Below, piece after piece: positions 33,841 through 41,247 of a DNA stretch of 64,000 nucleotides. The notes under the pieces were generated by a model that was not told where the DNA came from, ran no database searches, and saw nothing but the letters and a program-made list of their open reading frames with translations. The stretch comes from Zeaxanthinibacter sp. PT1 (GTDB taxonomy: Bacteria; Bacteroidota; Bacteroidia; Flavobacteriales; Flavobacteriaceae): NCBI RefSeq assembly GCF_028464225.1, contig NZ_JAQPCN010000002.1:186001-250000 (forward strand), in the 5' to 3' direction. Position 1 is the stretch's first letter, and each line of letters starts with the position of its first letter. Position numbers and translations under genes: made by a program.

Positions 33841-34740
33841 TTATAATTGGTGGCTTTTTTTGATAACATTTTCAAGGGGGCGAACTACTCTTCTCATAAT
33901 CTGTTCCCCATAAGCGTCATCTACCAGCACTACAATGATATAACGCCGGTTAGGGCCCCAGACAAGAGCAGAATCTGAGTGATAGTTTCGCCAGGATCCC
34001 GATTTTCGGTAAAGTTTTGCTTTGGGTGCAATTCGGTCAAGGGTATTCACAAATTTATGATGTAATCCTGGGTCTACCATGATATCCAACATTTGCTCAG
34101 ACCGTTCTTTACTCACCAGTTCACCCATGGCCAACATATAATAAAAGTTACTCACTTGCCTGGTAGTTGCAGCATGGCTCAGACCCTTCATAGGCTCAGG
34201 ATGCCTGAGTCCGCCGGCAGCATAGCGCTTCCCGACCCAAAGGCCTCCCCCCTCTTCTTCATCGTAAAGTTTATATTTAGGGTTGCGCAAGGTAGATTCT
34301 ATTCGGTCATAGCCCAAACGGTCTATCATCCGGGTAGAGGCCTGATTATTTGACTTCCTTATCATCAGGGTAAGATCTTCTATAACCTCCGGAGTTTCTT
34401 TCAGTGTTCCATCCTCCATGGCATCCATGGCAGCCAAAAGAATTGCAATTTTCGGCAGGCTAGCCGCATACATCATGTGGTCGTCATTTAAGCCGGCATA
34501 TCGGACATTATCCAGGTCTGACAGATCGACCAAGCCGACGGTCATTTTCTTATTGTTGATCAGCTTTTTCCAGGTAGGGTTATTACAAAGTTCTGATTTA
34601 AGCAATTTCCTTAATTTTTCGCTGTGAAGTTCCGTCAGGGGCTTCACTTCCTCCTTCTGGGCAATAGGCAAAGAAGGCTGTGCAAGAAGCATTTGGACGA
34701 AGCATAATGCAGCTAAGAATAATGGAACACGTTTTATCAT
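33841..34740 (-). CDS. Class-A-beta-lactamase-fold serine hydrolase (second copy)
   Basis: A 299-residue exported protein (signal LFLAALCFVQMLLAQ). The active-site motifs are Ser94-Leu-Pro-Lys97, Ser130-Asn-Asn132 and Lys246-Ser-Gly248, as in the first copy but in a shorter chain closer to class A beta-lactamase size. The Glu166-type omega-loop could not be placed with certainty (an EEEGGG segment near 161-166 is not the usual ExxLN), so beta-lactam hydrolysis is doubtful. It is transcribed with or just before the Tlc/HEAT gene (29 bases). Together with the copy at 29740 it flanks the transporter. Confidence 0.8.
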   Translation of the reverse strand: MIKRVPLFLAALCFVQMLLAQPSLPIAQKEEVKPLTELHSEKLRKLLKSELCNNPTWKKLINNKKMTVGLVDLSDLDNVRYAGLNDDHMMYAASLPKIAILLAAMDAMEDGTLKETPEVIEDLTLMIRKSNNQASTRMIDRLGYDRIESTLRNPKYKLYDEEEGGGLWVGKRYAAGGLRHPEPMKGLSHAATTRQVSNFYYMLAMGELVSKERSEQMLDIMVDPGLHHKFVNTLDRIAPKAKLYRKSGSWRNYHSDSALVWGPNRRYIIVVLVDDAYGEQIMRRVVRPLENVIKKSHQL

Positions 34741-34872
34741 AAATTAATGCGATTTTGTAAAAAACTAGCGCAATATTAATACATTTCAAAATCGACTCTC
34801 ATAAAATTTTGATAAAGTCGTACAGAAGTGCATCCCGTGCTTCAATATATTGAGAAAGAGTTTTTTACAAAC

Positions 34873-34900
34873 AAAAAAACCACCCTGAAAAGGGTGGTTT
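34873..34900 (-). terminator. Strong intrinsic terminator after the FKBP gene
   Basis: AAACCACCCT (34877-34886) and AGGGTGGTTT (34891-34900) form a perfect 10-bp stem with a GAAA loop. Seven As at 34873-34879 give a T run on the minus strand, downstream of the FKBP stop at 34936. Confidence 0.85.
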
Positions 34901-34935
34901 AATGTATCTATCCGGAAATTAAATTCCTGGGAATA

Positions 34936-35367
34936 TTATCCTTTGATCTCTACAACTTCCAGGTCAAAAACCAAGTCGTGTCCTGCTAAAGGATGGTTAG
35001 CGTCTATCACGATGTGCTCATCGTGTACTTCAGCTACCCTAAGCTGACGCTGGGAACCGTCAGGGTTCTGAGCCATAAGACCCATTCCTACTTCCGGCTC
35101 AATCTCCTGAGGCAATTCTGATTTCGGTACCTCCTGGAAGAGTTCTTTGCGTACGTCTCCGTAGGCTTTATCCTGAGGAACAGTAACGGTCTTCTTTTCT
35201 TTGACCTCCATATCGATCAGTCCTTCTTCAAAACCTGGAATCAACATTCCCTGACCCAATTGAATTTCAAGTGGATCTCTTCCTTCAGAACTGTCAAAAA
35301 CCTGACCATTCTCTAATTTTCCAGTGTAATGTACTAGTACTGTGTCGTTTTCTTTTACTTTGCTCAT
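34936..35367 (-). CDS. FKBP-type peptidyl-prolyl isomerase, SlyD-like
   Basis: A 143-residue cytosolic protein. The FKBP half opens with VLVHYTGKLENGQVFDSSEGRDP, in which Tyr and Asp/Phe line the proline-binding pocket, continues with LGQGMLIPGFEEGLIDM, and has an inserted chaperone flap domain (VPQDKAYGDVRKELFQEVPKSELP), as in SlyD. The C-terminal HPLAGHDLVFDLEVVEI completes the barrel. The metal-binding His-rich tail of E. coli SlyD is absent. It should isomerise X-Pro bonds and act as a folding helper. It is a single gene bordered by intrinsic terminators on both sides. Confidence 0.92.
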   Translation of the reverse strand: MSKVKENDTVLVHYTGKLENGQVFDSSEGRDPLEIQLGQGMLIPGFEEGLIDMEVKEKKTVTVPQDKAYGDVRKELFQEVPKSELPQEIEPEVGMGLMAQNPDGSQRQLRVAEVHDEHIVIDANHPLAGHDLVFDLEVVEIKG

Positions 35368-35440
35368 CTAAACTTAATTATCTAATTTTCAATACTGTTA
35401 TAAACGACAAAACTAGGAAATATTGAACGGCTGAACGAAT

Positions 35441-35466
35441 AAACCCCCGGTTAATCCGGGGGTTTT
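35441..35466 (-). terminator. Intrinsic terminator after the NTF2-like gene
   Basis: AAACCCCCGG (35441-35450) pairs with CCGGGGGTTT (35456-35465) around a TTAAT loop. It lies 25 bases past the stop of the secreted NTF2-like gene on the minus strand and before the FKBP promoter region; As on the plus side give only a short T run. Confidence 0.7.
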
Positions 35467-35490
35467 ACATAATCTTAACAATATGTAAGC

Positions 35491-36447
35491 CTATTCTGAG
35501 GCGGTATCCGACTTCTTCCCCTCTGCTTTCAGTACAGCACTGCTGTAATATCCCATACTATCTGTGATCTTACCTTCATCATTAAAGCCATGAATAAACA
35601 TAACCGGAAAAGTGATCTTAGCCTGATCGGATTTTCTGACCAGGTAAAAGTTCCACCAGGATAAAACGTCTTTTTGATCACCCAGGTCGTACTCCAGGTA
35701 ATCAGGGTACCCGCGGACATCGATACTCTTAATTTCAAAATCTTCTAAAAATTTCTTGGTCCACATTTTATCCTCTTCCAGGGACATGCTTTCACCGGGT
35801 GGCATTTCCAGGTCCCTGAAACTTGCATCCGGGCTGAAATAGCTGTAAGCCTCATCAAAATCCCCGAATTCCATGGCATGTAACATTTTCCTTACGGTAT
35901 TAATATTTTCATGGTTCTTGTATATCGTCCCGTTAACTAGGTCTTTCTGGCTGGTCCATATTTCCCTGAAGGGTTGGGAATTGTTATAATTGATGACCAT
36001 GTTTATTTTTCCGTCCTTGTCCATCCGGTATAGGCGATGCATAGGCATGTCGAGCTTTACACCCGTCTCCTTATGAACACCTTTTATATGATCCCAGGAT
36101 TGCACCCAGACCCCGCTGTCGTCGTACTCGATCGCATCGGGATATGCGCCTTCTGAAGGCTTAACACTCAGGTGATTAAAATTTTTATGCCACCAATTTA
36201 AGCCTTTCAAGAAATTTTCCTTGTTACCCCCTTTGGCTTCTTTATTAGTCGTGGTACCATTGTATACCTTAAAATCATCTGCGAGGTAGGAAGCTAATCT
36301 GGCTGAATCACCTTCCACCCAGGCCTTGCTGAACGCATCCACCGTGCTGATCGCAGGATGCTCAATATAAACAGTTCCATTTTTCTTTTTTTGGGCGGCC
36401 AGACCTAAAGTCATCAGCAGTGCCATCATAAATACCAGTTGTTTCAT
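35491..36447 (-). CDS. Secreted NTF2/SnoaL-like protein with two domains
   Basis: A 318-residue protein with a signal peptide (LVFMMALLMTLGLAAQ). Two alpha+beta NTF2-like units are likely: the first from about 33 (STVDAFSKAWVEGDSARLASYLADDF) to 160 and the second from about 180 (MLHAMEFGDFDEAYSYFSPDA) to 300. Repeated acid-aromatic patterns such as WVQSWDHIKG and VLSWWNFYLVR fit the cone-shaped NTF2 pocket. Flavobacteria encode many such exported proteins of unknown role. No catalytic residues are claimed. Confidence 0.75.
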   Translation of the reverse strand: MKQLVFMMALLMTLGLAAQKKKNGTVYIEHPAISTVDAFSKAWVEGDSARLASYLADDFKVYNGTTTNKEAKGGNKENFLKGLNWWHKNFNHLSVKPSEGAYPDAIEYDDSGVWVQSWDHIKGVHKETGVKLDMPMHRLYRMDKDGKINMVINYNNSQPFREIWTSQKDLVNGTIYKNHENINTVRKMLHAMEFGDFDEAYSYFSPDASFRDLEMPPGESMSLEEDKMWTKKFLEDFEIKSIDVRGYPDYLEYDLGDQKDVLSWWNFYLVRKSDQAKITFPVMFIHGFNDEGKITDSMGYYSSAVLKAEGKKSDTASE

Positions 36448-36664
36448 TTTCTTATGGTTAAAAGTTACCTGCCAGAGTTACATATAAAATGAAGATTGAG
36501 CGCCTGTTTACGGACGAACACTGCGAAAAATTGTCCGGGCAGACGTTTAATATTAGCAAGGGATGGGTGGAGCACAGTTATCATTCCATACCTGGAAACA
36601 GCCTATGGGGGATTCATGGTCTCAAACGACTATTTTACTGTACTTTTGTTCAAAATTTCCACCT

Positions 36665-37927
36665 ATGGATAACGGATTTATACACTTGCTGTATGATTAT
36701 TTCCTTGAGCTGGGCATGAGTGAGTATGCCGCCAACCTGCTCAATATAACCACCTTGTTTGCAACCTCTCTCCTATTGGCCCTGCTGATGGATTATATCA
36801 TCTGGAAGATACTGCGCTTTGTAACCATAAATATCGCCAGGCGCAGTCGTACCAATTTTGATAATTTCCTGGTGACCAACCGGGTTCCTCGCGGTGTAGC
36901 TCACTTATTACCGCTGGTCTTTATCCTGGAAATGATAAAACTGATATTCGTAGACTATCCAACCATCGGATATTGGGTGCTTAAATTTTTCCAGGTATTT
37001 GCCGTTATCCTGGTGTTACGCATCGTGAAAAGGGTACTGGCAAGTATTAAAGATTACCTTAAGACACTTCCCAGGTTCAGAGATAAACCGATAGACAGTT
37101 ATATACAGGTGTTTATGATCTTTGCCTGGGCGGCAGGCCTGTTAATGGTAATTGCTCTGCTCACCGGGAGTACACTCTGGAAGTTTTTTGCCAGTTTTGG
37201 TGCCGCCTCGGCTATTATCTTACTCATCTTCAAGGATACTATCCTCGGCCTTGTAGCCAGTATTCAAGTCAGTGCGAACGACATGGTTCGTATAGGAGAT
37301 TGGATCACTTTTGAAAAGTTTGGCGCTGATGGGAATGTTGTAGAGATCAATTTGGCCACGGTAAAGGTCCAGAACTTTGATATGACTATTACCACTATCC
37401 CAACCTACTCCCTTATCGCTGATTCTTTCCAGAACTGGAGGGGAATGCGTGAAGCTGGTGGACGGCGTATTAAACGAGCAATCATACTGCAGCAGAGCAG
37501 TGTTCGCTTCCTCGGTTCAGAAGAAGTGGAGTCCTTGAAGAAGATACAGCTGATCGCAGCTTATATTACGCAGAGAAGTGAGAAAATTGATCAGCATAAC
37601 AAGGACCACCACGCCGATAAATCCCTGCCTATAAATGGCAGGAACCTGACCAACTTAGGGTTGTTCCGTAAATATGCAGAAACTTACCTGGAACAGCATT
37701 CGGCCATCAATAAAAAGATGACCCTGATGTGCAGGCAGATGGCACCCACCCCCCAGGGTATACCTATAGAGATCTATGCCTTTAGTACAGATAAGCGCTG
37801 GGAAAATTATGAATATATCATGGCCGATATATTTGATCACCTGATTGCCGCCACACCCTACTTTGGCTTAAAGATTTTTGAATTACCTTCTTCTTTTGAG
37901 CCTGCTAAAGCACAAGAGATTGCCTAA
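36665..37927 (+). CDS. MscS-type mechanosensitive channel
   Basis: A 420-residue protein starting at ATG 36665 (an upstream ATG at 36563 would add 34 residues without membrane character). Four to five membrane helices are predicted, then the MscS core: pore helix region FFASFGAASAIILLIFKDTILGLVASIQV, the beta domain VRIGDWITFEKFGADGNVVEINLATVKVQNFD and the GTxTxxIPTYSL-like TITTIPTYSLIADSFQNW. A long C-terminal cytosolic cage extends to the end. Channels of this type release solutes upon osmotic downshock. It is a single gene with no special neighbours. Confidence 0.9.
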   Translation: MDNGFIHLLYDYFLELGMSEYAANLLNITTLFATSLLLALLMDYIIWKILRFVTINIARRSRTNFDNFLVTNRVPRGVAHLLPLVFILEMIKLIFVDYPTIGYWVLKFFQVFAVILVLRIVKRVLASIKDYLKTLPRFRDKPIDSYIQVFMIFAWAAGLLMVIALLTGSTLWKFFASFGAASAIILLIFKDTILGLVASIQVSANDMVRIGDWITFEKFGADGNVVEINLATVKVQNFDMTITTIPTYSLIADSFQNWRGMREAGGRRIKRAIILQQSSVRFLGSEEVESLKKIQLIAAYITQRSEKIDQHNKDHHADKSLPINGRNLTNLGLFRKYAETYLEQHSAINKKMTLMCRQMAPTPQGIPIEIYAFSTDKRWENYEYIMADIFDHLIAATPYFGLKIFELPSSFEPAKAQEIA

Positions 37928-37968
37928 AAAAAAAGTCCGGTCCTGGCTTTTTCAAATAGTTGACAAAA

Positions 37969-38388
37969 TCAGTTCTTTAACTCGGTTTCCAGGATAATTT
38001 CGGCCTTTAGCAATTTTGAGATAGGGCAGATGTCCTTGGCTTTTTTAGCGAGCTTTTCAAATTCTTCTTTTTCTATACCGGGAACCTTTGCTGAAAGGCT
38101 AAGGGTACTGTGTGTTATATTCCCATCTTCAAAGGTGATCTTGGAGTCTACATCTAAAGATTCCGGGGCATGCCCTTCTTCACTCAACACAAAACTGAGC
38201 TGCATGGCAAAACAACCCGCATGTGCCGCTCCTACCAATTCCTCGGGATTGGTTCCTACTTCGTCCTTAAACCGTGTATAGAAGGAATATGATGTGTCTT
38301 TTAGTACATTGCTTTGGGTTGTCAGTTTCCCGGATCCTTCCATCCCGCTTCCTTTCCACTGCGCTTTCGCTCTTCTTATAAATTTCAT
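37969..38388 (-). CDS. OsmC-family peroxiredoxin
   Basis: A 139-residue protein of the OsmC/Ohr fold. The two redox cysteines are Cys59 (AAHAGCFAMQLSF) and Cys121 (KDICPISKLL), with the Arg/Glu-containing segment TNPEELVGAAHA before the first. The LYTRF-like N-terminal SYSFYTRFKDEVG fits OsmC of E. coli type. It reduces organic hydroperoxides using a dithiol cofactor and is often induced by osmotic or oxidative stress. The gene is single, converging on the MscS gene, and its upstream region is AT-rich. Confidence 0.92.
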   Translation of the reverse strand: MKFIRRAKAQWKGSGMEGSGKLTTQSNVLKDTSYSFYTRFKDEVGTNPEELVGAAHAGCFAMQLSFVLSEEGHAPESLDVDSKITFEDGNITHSTLSLSAKVPGIEKEEFEKLAKKAKDICPISKLLKAEIILETELKN

Positions 38389-38741
38389 ATTATTTTTTTA
38401 AAAATTTTATAATCAACAACTTGTAAATAACTAATTAAATATATTATTCAAATAATCGAGTAAGGTGATAAAACCTCATCTTTTCCTGCTTTCAACGGAA
38501 CAGCTAGAACAACAACATAAAAAGCATCGCCAGGCTATGAATATTTACATTTTTCACAATACTGGGTTTAGTACTTAAAAATACGATTTTTATTGATCTT
38601 CTTTCCCCAATGCTTACTGTACAGCTATACTTGTACTAGGTTTATCATTTTTATTTGGAATGGACTAAATATTATTTTGATGCCACCCGGGAGTTTGCCA
38701 AAGAATTGGCATATTATGGTGAAATATTAAAACAATAGAAT
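38389..38741. other. Intergenic region between osmC and the YqaE-type gene
   Basis: This 353-base AT-rich stretch has no gene of normal size. Its end holds a 27-codon frame starting at TTG 38655 and stopping at TAG 38736-38738, just 3 bases before the YqaE-type ATG; its peptide (EWTKYYFDATREF, then AKELAYYGEILKQ) is amphipathic and could be a leader or tiny protein. TATACTTG near 38630 is a seven-of-eight match to the Bacteroidota -7 element but lacks a well-spaced TTTG. Otherwise nothing was seen. Confidence 0.45.
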
Positions 38742-38897
38742 ATGTCTTTAGTTACCATTATATTAAATCTCCTCCTTCCACCACTAGCTGTATTTCTAAA
38801 GCACGGTTTGGGAGGAACATTTTTGATCAATCTATTACTGACCTTATTGGGCTGGTTGCCCGGGGTGATTCATGCATTTATTGTGAACTCCAAATAA
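38742..38897 (+). CDS. YqaE/Pmp3-family small membrane protein
   Basis: A 51-residue protein from ATG 38742 to TAA 38895-38897. It has two hydrophobic segments: VTIILNLLLPPLAVFLKHG and FLINLLLTLLGWLPGVIHAF. The LLPPLAVFLK and GWLPGVIHA patterns are the hallmark of the YqaE/Pmp3 family, small proteins of plasma membranes linked to membrane potential and salt or cold stress. The gene ends before a good terminator at 38923-38950. A possible 27-codon upstream frame ends 3 bases before its start. Confidence 0.9.
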   Translation: MSLVTIILNLLLPPLAVFLKHGLGGTFLINLLLTLLGWLPGVIHAFIVNSK

Positions 38898-38920
38898 TAA
38901 ACCATTACATTGAGAAGAAA

Positions 38921-38950
38921 AGGGCCACCAGCCAGAGTGGCCTTTTTTTT
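38921..38950 (+). terminator. Intrinsic terminator after the YqaE-type gene
   Basis: GGCCAC (38923-38928) pairs with GTGGCC (38937-38942) around an 8-base loop, followed by eight Ts (38943-38950). It lies 25 bases after the stop of the small gene on the plus strand. Confidence 0.85.
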
Positions 38951-38978
38951 ACATACTCCATAGTTTTACCCTTAAGAA

Positions 38979-39548
38979 ATGCATCAAAAACAAATCTCTC
39001 CCTACCACTCAGTTCCCACGAGTATTGAAGACGAAGCACGAAAAGCCCTCTCCTATTACCCGGTTTTAGCAAAAACCCACATTACCTTTAAATTCAAAGA
39101 AGATATCAGGAAATCTACCATGCAGGCTCAGCCGGATTTTAAAACCATACTGGGTGCTAAGGAAAAGAGAAAATATTATGTGTTGATCAGTAACCGGTTC
39201 AAGATTTCCGGACAGGAATTCAGGACCAGGGATATTCCACCCGAGATCATGATAGGCTGGCTGGGGCACGAATTAGGGCATATCCTCGACTATACACACA
39301 GATCCGGGTTAAATTTAATGTGGTTTGGCTTCAGGTACCTATTCTTCAGCAATTCGATCAAAGCGGCCGAACGCACGGCAGATGCCTTCGCGGTGGCTAA
39401 CGGGATGGAGCAGTATATACTAAAGACCAAGGAATTTATATTGAACCATGCCGCAATTTCACCGGAGTACAAGAACCGGATAAAAAAATTCTACCTGAGC
39501 CCGGAAGAAATCATGGAAATGGTCGCAGAGCGAAATAAAGCCGGTTAA
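38979..39548 (+). CDS. Putative zinc metalloprotease-like protein with HELGH motif
   Basis: A 189-residue protein without a signal peptide. It contains a HExxH motif, His97-Glu98-Leu-Gly-His101 in GWLGHELGHILDY, and a candidate third ligand in AERTADAFAVANGM about 35 residues later, so a gluzincin- or minigluzincin-like site is possible. The first 80 residues hold segments (THITFKFKEDIRKSTM, FKTILGAKEKRKYYVLISNRF) that could form the beta part of a small peptidase. I do not recognise a named family. Start at 38979; it converges on the GH3-like gene with 7 bases between stops. Peptidase activity is inference from the motif. Confidence 0.65.
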   Translation: MHQKQISPYHSVPTSIEDEARKALSYYPVLAKTHITFKFKEDIRKSTMQAQPDFKTILGAKEKRKYYVLISNRFKISGQEFRTRDIPPEIMIGWLGHELGHILDYTHRSGLNLMWFGFRYLFFSNSIKAAERTADAFAVANGMEQYILKTKEFILNHAAISPEYKNRIKKFYLSPEEIMEMVAERNKAG

Positions 39549-39555
39549 GCGATGA

Positions 39556-41085
39556 TCAGCTGTTGGTTTCCCCGGCTACAAATTCTTCCCATTCCCGGAA
39601 CTTATCTTCTCCCATGACCCGTTCCATTTTTACCTGCCCTCCTTTTTTCTTGTTCCTACCGTTCCATTCGTAAAATACTGAAGGTGCAATGCAGTGAACC
39701 TTGACGCCTTCTAAGGCTTTTGATCTGGCTACCCGGTAATTCTTATTAGCTTCTTTCAGGTACTCATCCAGTACTGCAGCAATGCGGGTATTTTCCATTT
39801 TAGTCTTTGTACCAAGGTACCAGGTATGGTAAAACCCATCCTCATATCGCTTGGCACATAAAGTGTACTCAGGAATTTTCAATTCCAGTTCATCCTCCAG
39901 TTGCTTTACGGCATCATCCAGCTTGTTTACGGATAACTGGGAACCTACGGTGTTGAGAAAAAACTTGGTCCGTCCGGTGATAATAATCTCCGCCCGTTCC
40001 ATGTTAGTAAAACTAATAGTGTCACCAATGAGGTATCGCCAGGCCCCGGACACCGTACTGATCACCAGAACATAGTCCTTACCTTCTTCTACCTCAGACA
40101 AATTCAGGCAAGGTGCATCCTGTGTGATCGATCCGTCCTGTAAAATATAGTCCGGCTCAAAAGGGACAAATTCAAAATAGATACCATTATCCGTGATCAG
40201 TTTCATCGCATGGGTCTCCGGGCGGGATTGAAAAGCGATAAAACCCTCGGATGCCAGGTAGGTATCGATCACGGTCACCGGTTTACCCATCAAGGCCCTA
40301 AAACTTTTTTCATAGGGCCCGAAGGCGACCCCACCGGATGTGTATACCTGGAGGTTCGGCCAGATCTGGTGAATATGGTCCAAACCATGTTTTTCAATCA
40401 CCTTTTCTAACATTAATTCTATGCACGAAGGAATCCCGCTTAGTGCCCCGATATCCCATTCCGGAGCTTTTTCTGCGATCTGTGCCACACGCCTGTCCCA
40501 GTCGTCTATTGAAGCGATTTCTTCTCCCGGTTTGTAATATTTCCGAAACCAGAATGGAATATTACTGGCACTTATACCACTGATCTCACCCTCTAAGCGA
40601 CCATCGTTTTCTTCCAGATCTGTAGAACTGCCCAACATCAGGATTTCTTTTTCAAAAAAATCGGCAGGAAATTCAAAGTTGCTCAGAGAGAAAACCTGTT
40701 TGATTCCGGCCTGCCTGATAGATTCTATCATAGCATCCGTTACCGGTATTCTTTTGCTGGTTTTCCCGGTAGTTCCTGAACTCATGGCAAAATACGAACT
40801 GGAACCCGGCCATGTAATATCTGCTTCCCCATCCAGTTGTCTCTGCCACCAGCGTTCGTACATTTCATTGTAGTCATAGAACGGTATGGCTTCTGAAAAG
40901 GCTTTTTCAGTATTTTCGGCTTGTAACAGGGCTTCAAAATTATAGTGCCTTCCAAATACAGTATCCCTGGCAGTCGTCAGTAAATGCTTAAGTACATCGC
41001 GTTGTTCCTCGATGGGGTCAGATGCTGTTGTTAGGGCGTCCTTAACCTCTATTACTCCTTTGATTATATTTCCTAGTATCGCCAT
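39556..41085 (-). CDS. GH3-like acyl-adenylating protein
   Basis: A 509-residue protein starting at ATG 41085. The ATP-binding pattern SSSYFAMSSGTTGKTSKRIPVT (shown here in part) is that of the GH3 auxin-amido-synthetase superfamily; TSGGVAFGPYEKSF, DTYLASEGFIAFQ and the late ITGRTKFFLNTVGSQLSVNKL follow the same fold. Plant members conjugate acids such as indole-acetate to amino acids; bacterial ones, common in flavobacteria, have unknown substrates. It probably adenylates a carboxylic acid and transfers it to an amine or thiol. It is single and ends against the HELGH protein gene. Confidence 0.85.
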   Translation of the reverse strand: MAILGNIIKGVIEVKDALTTASDPIEEQRDVLKHLLTTARDTVFGRHYNFEALLQAENTEKAFSEAIPFYDYNEMYERWWQRQLDGEADITWPGSSSYFAMSSGTTGKTSKRIPVTDAMIESIRQAGIKQVFSLSNFEFPADFFEKEILMLGSSTDLEENDGRLEGEISGISASNIPFWFRKYYKPGEEIASIDDWDRRVAQIAEKAPEWDIGALSGIPSCIELMLEKVIEKHGLDHIHQIWPNLQVYTSGGVAFGPYEKSFRALMGKPVTVIDTYLASEGFIAFQSRPETHAMKLITDNGIYFEFVPFEPDYILQDGSITQDAPCLNLSEVEEGKDYVLVISTVSGAWRYLIGDTISFTNMERAEIIITGRTKFFLNTVGSQLSVNKLDDAVKQLEDELELKIPEYTLCAKRYEDGFYHTWYLGTKTKMENTRIAAVLDEYLKEANKNYRVARSKALEGVKVHCIAPSVFYEWNGRNKKKGGQVKMERVMGEDKFREWEEFVAGETNS

Positions 41086-41180
41086 AATTATTCCGGGTAT
41101 ACACAAAAATAGGTCTTATAGGGGCCTCGGGGGTATCCTTAAACAATTTATATGTGTTCAATGGAGTAGCCATTCAGGCC

Positions 41181-41222
41181 AAAAAAATAAGGGCCTGCCC
41201 ATTAATGTGGAGCAGACCCTTT
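41181..41222 (-). terminator. Intrinsic terminator after the Asp-box protein gene
   Basis: On the minus strand AGGGTCTGCTCC pairs with GGGCAGGCCCT (positions 41220-41209 and 41200-41190), all paired when G-U is allowed, followed by a T-rich tail (the A run at 41181-41187). It lies 27 bases past the stop at 41248. Confidence 0.75.
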
Positions 41223-41247
41223 TTTCAAGGTGATATGATATGTGTTT

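Noticed and set aside
36563-36664. Upstream start for the MscS gene
   Set aside because: The extra 34 residues have no membrane or family character; ATG 36665 starts just before the first helix.
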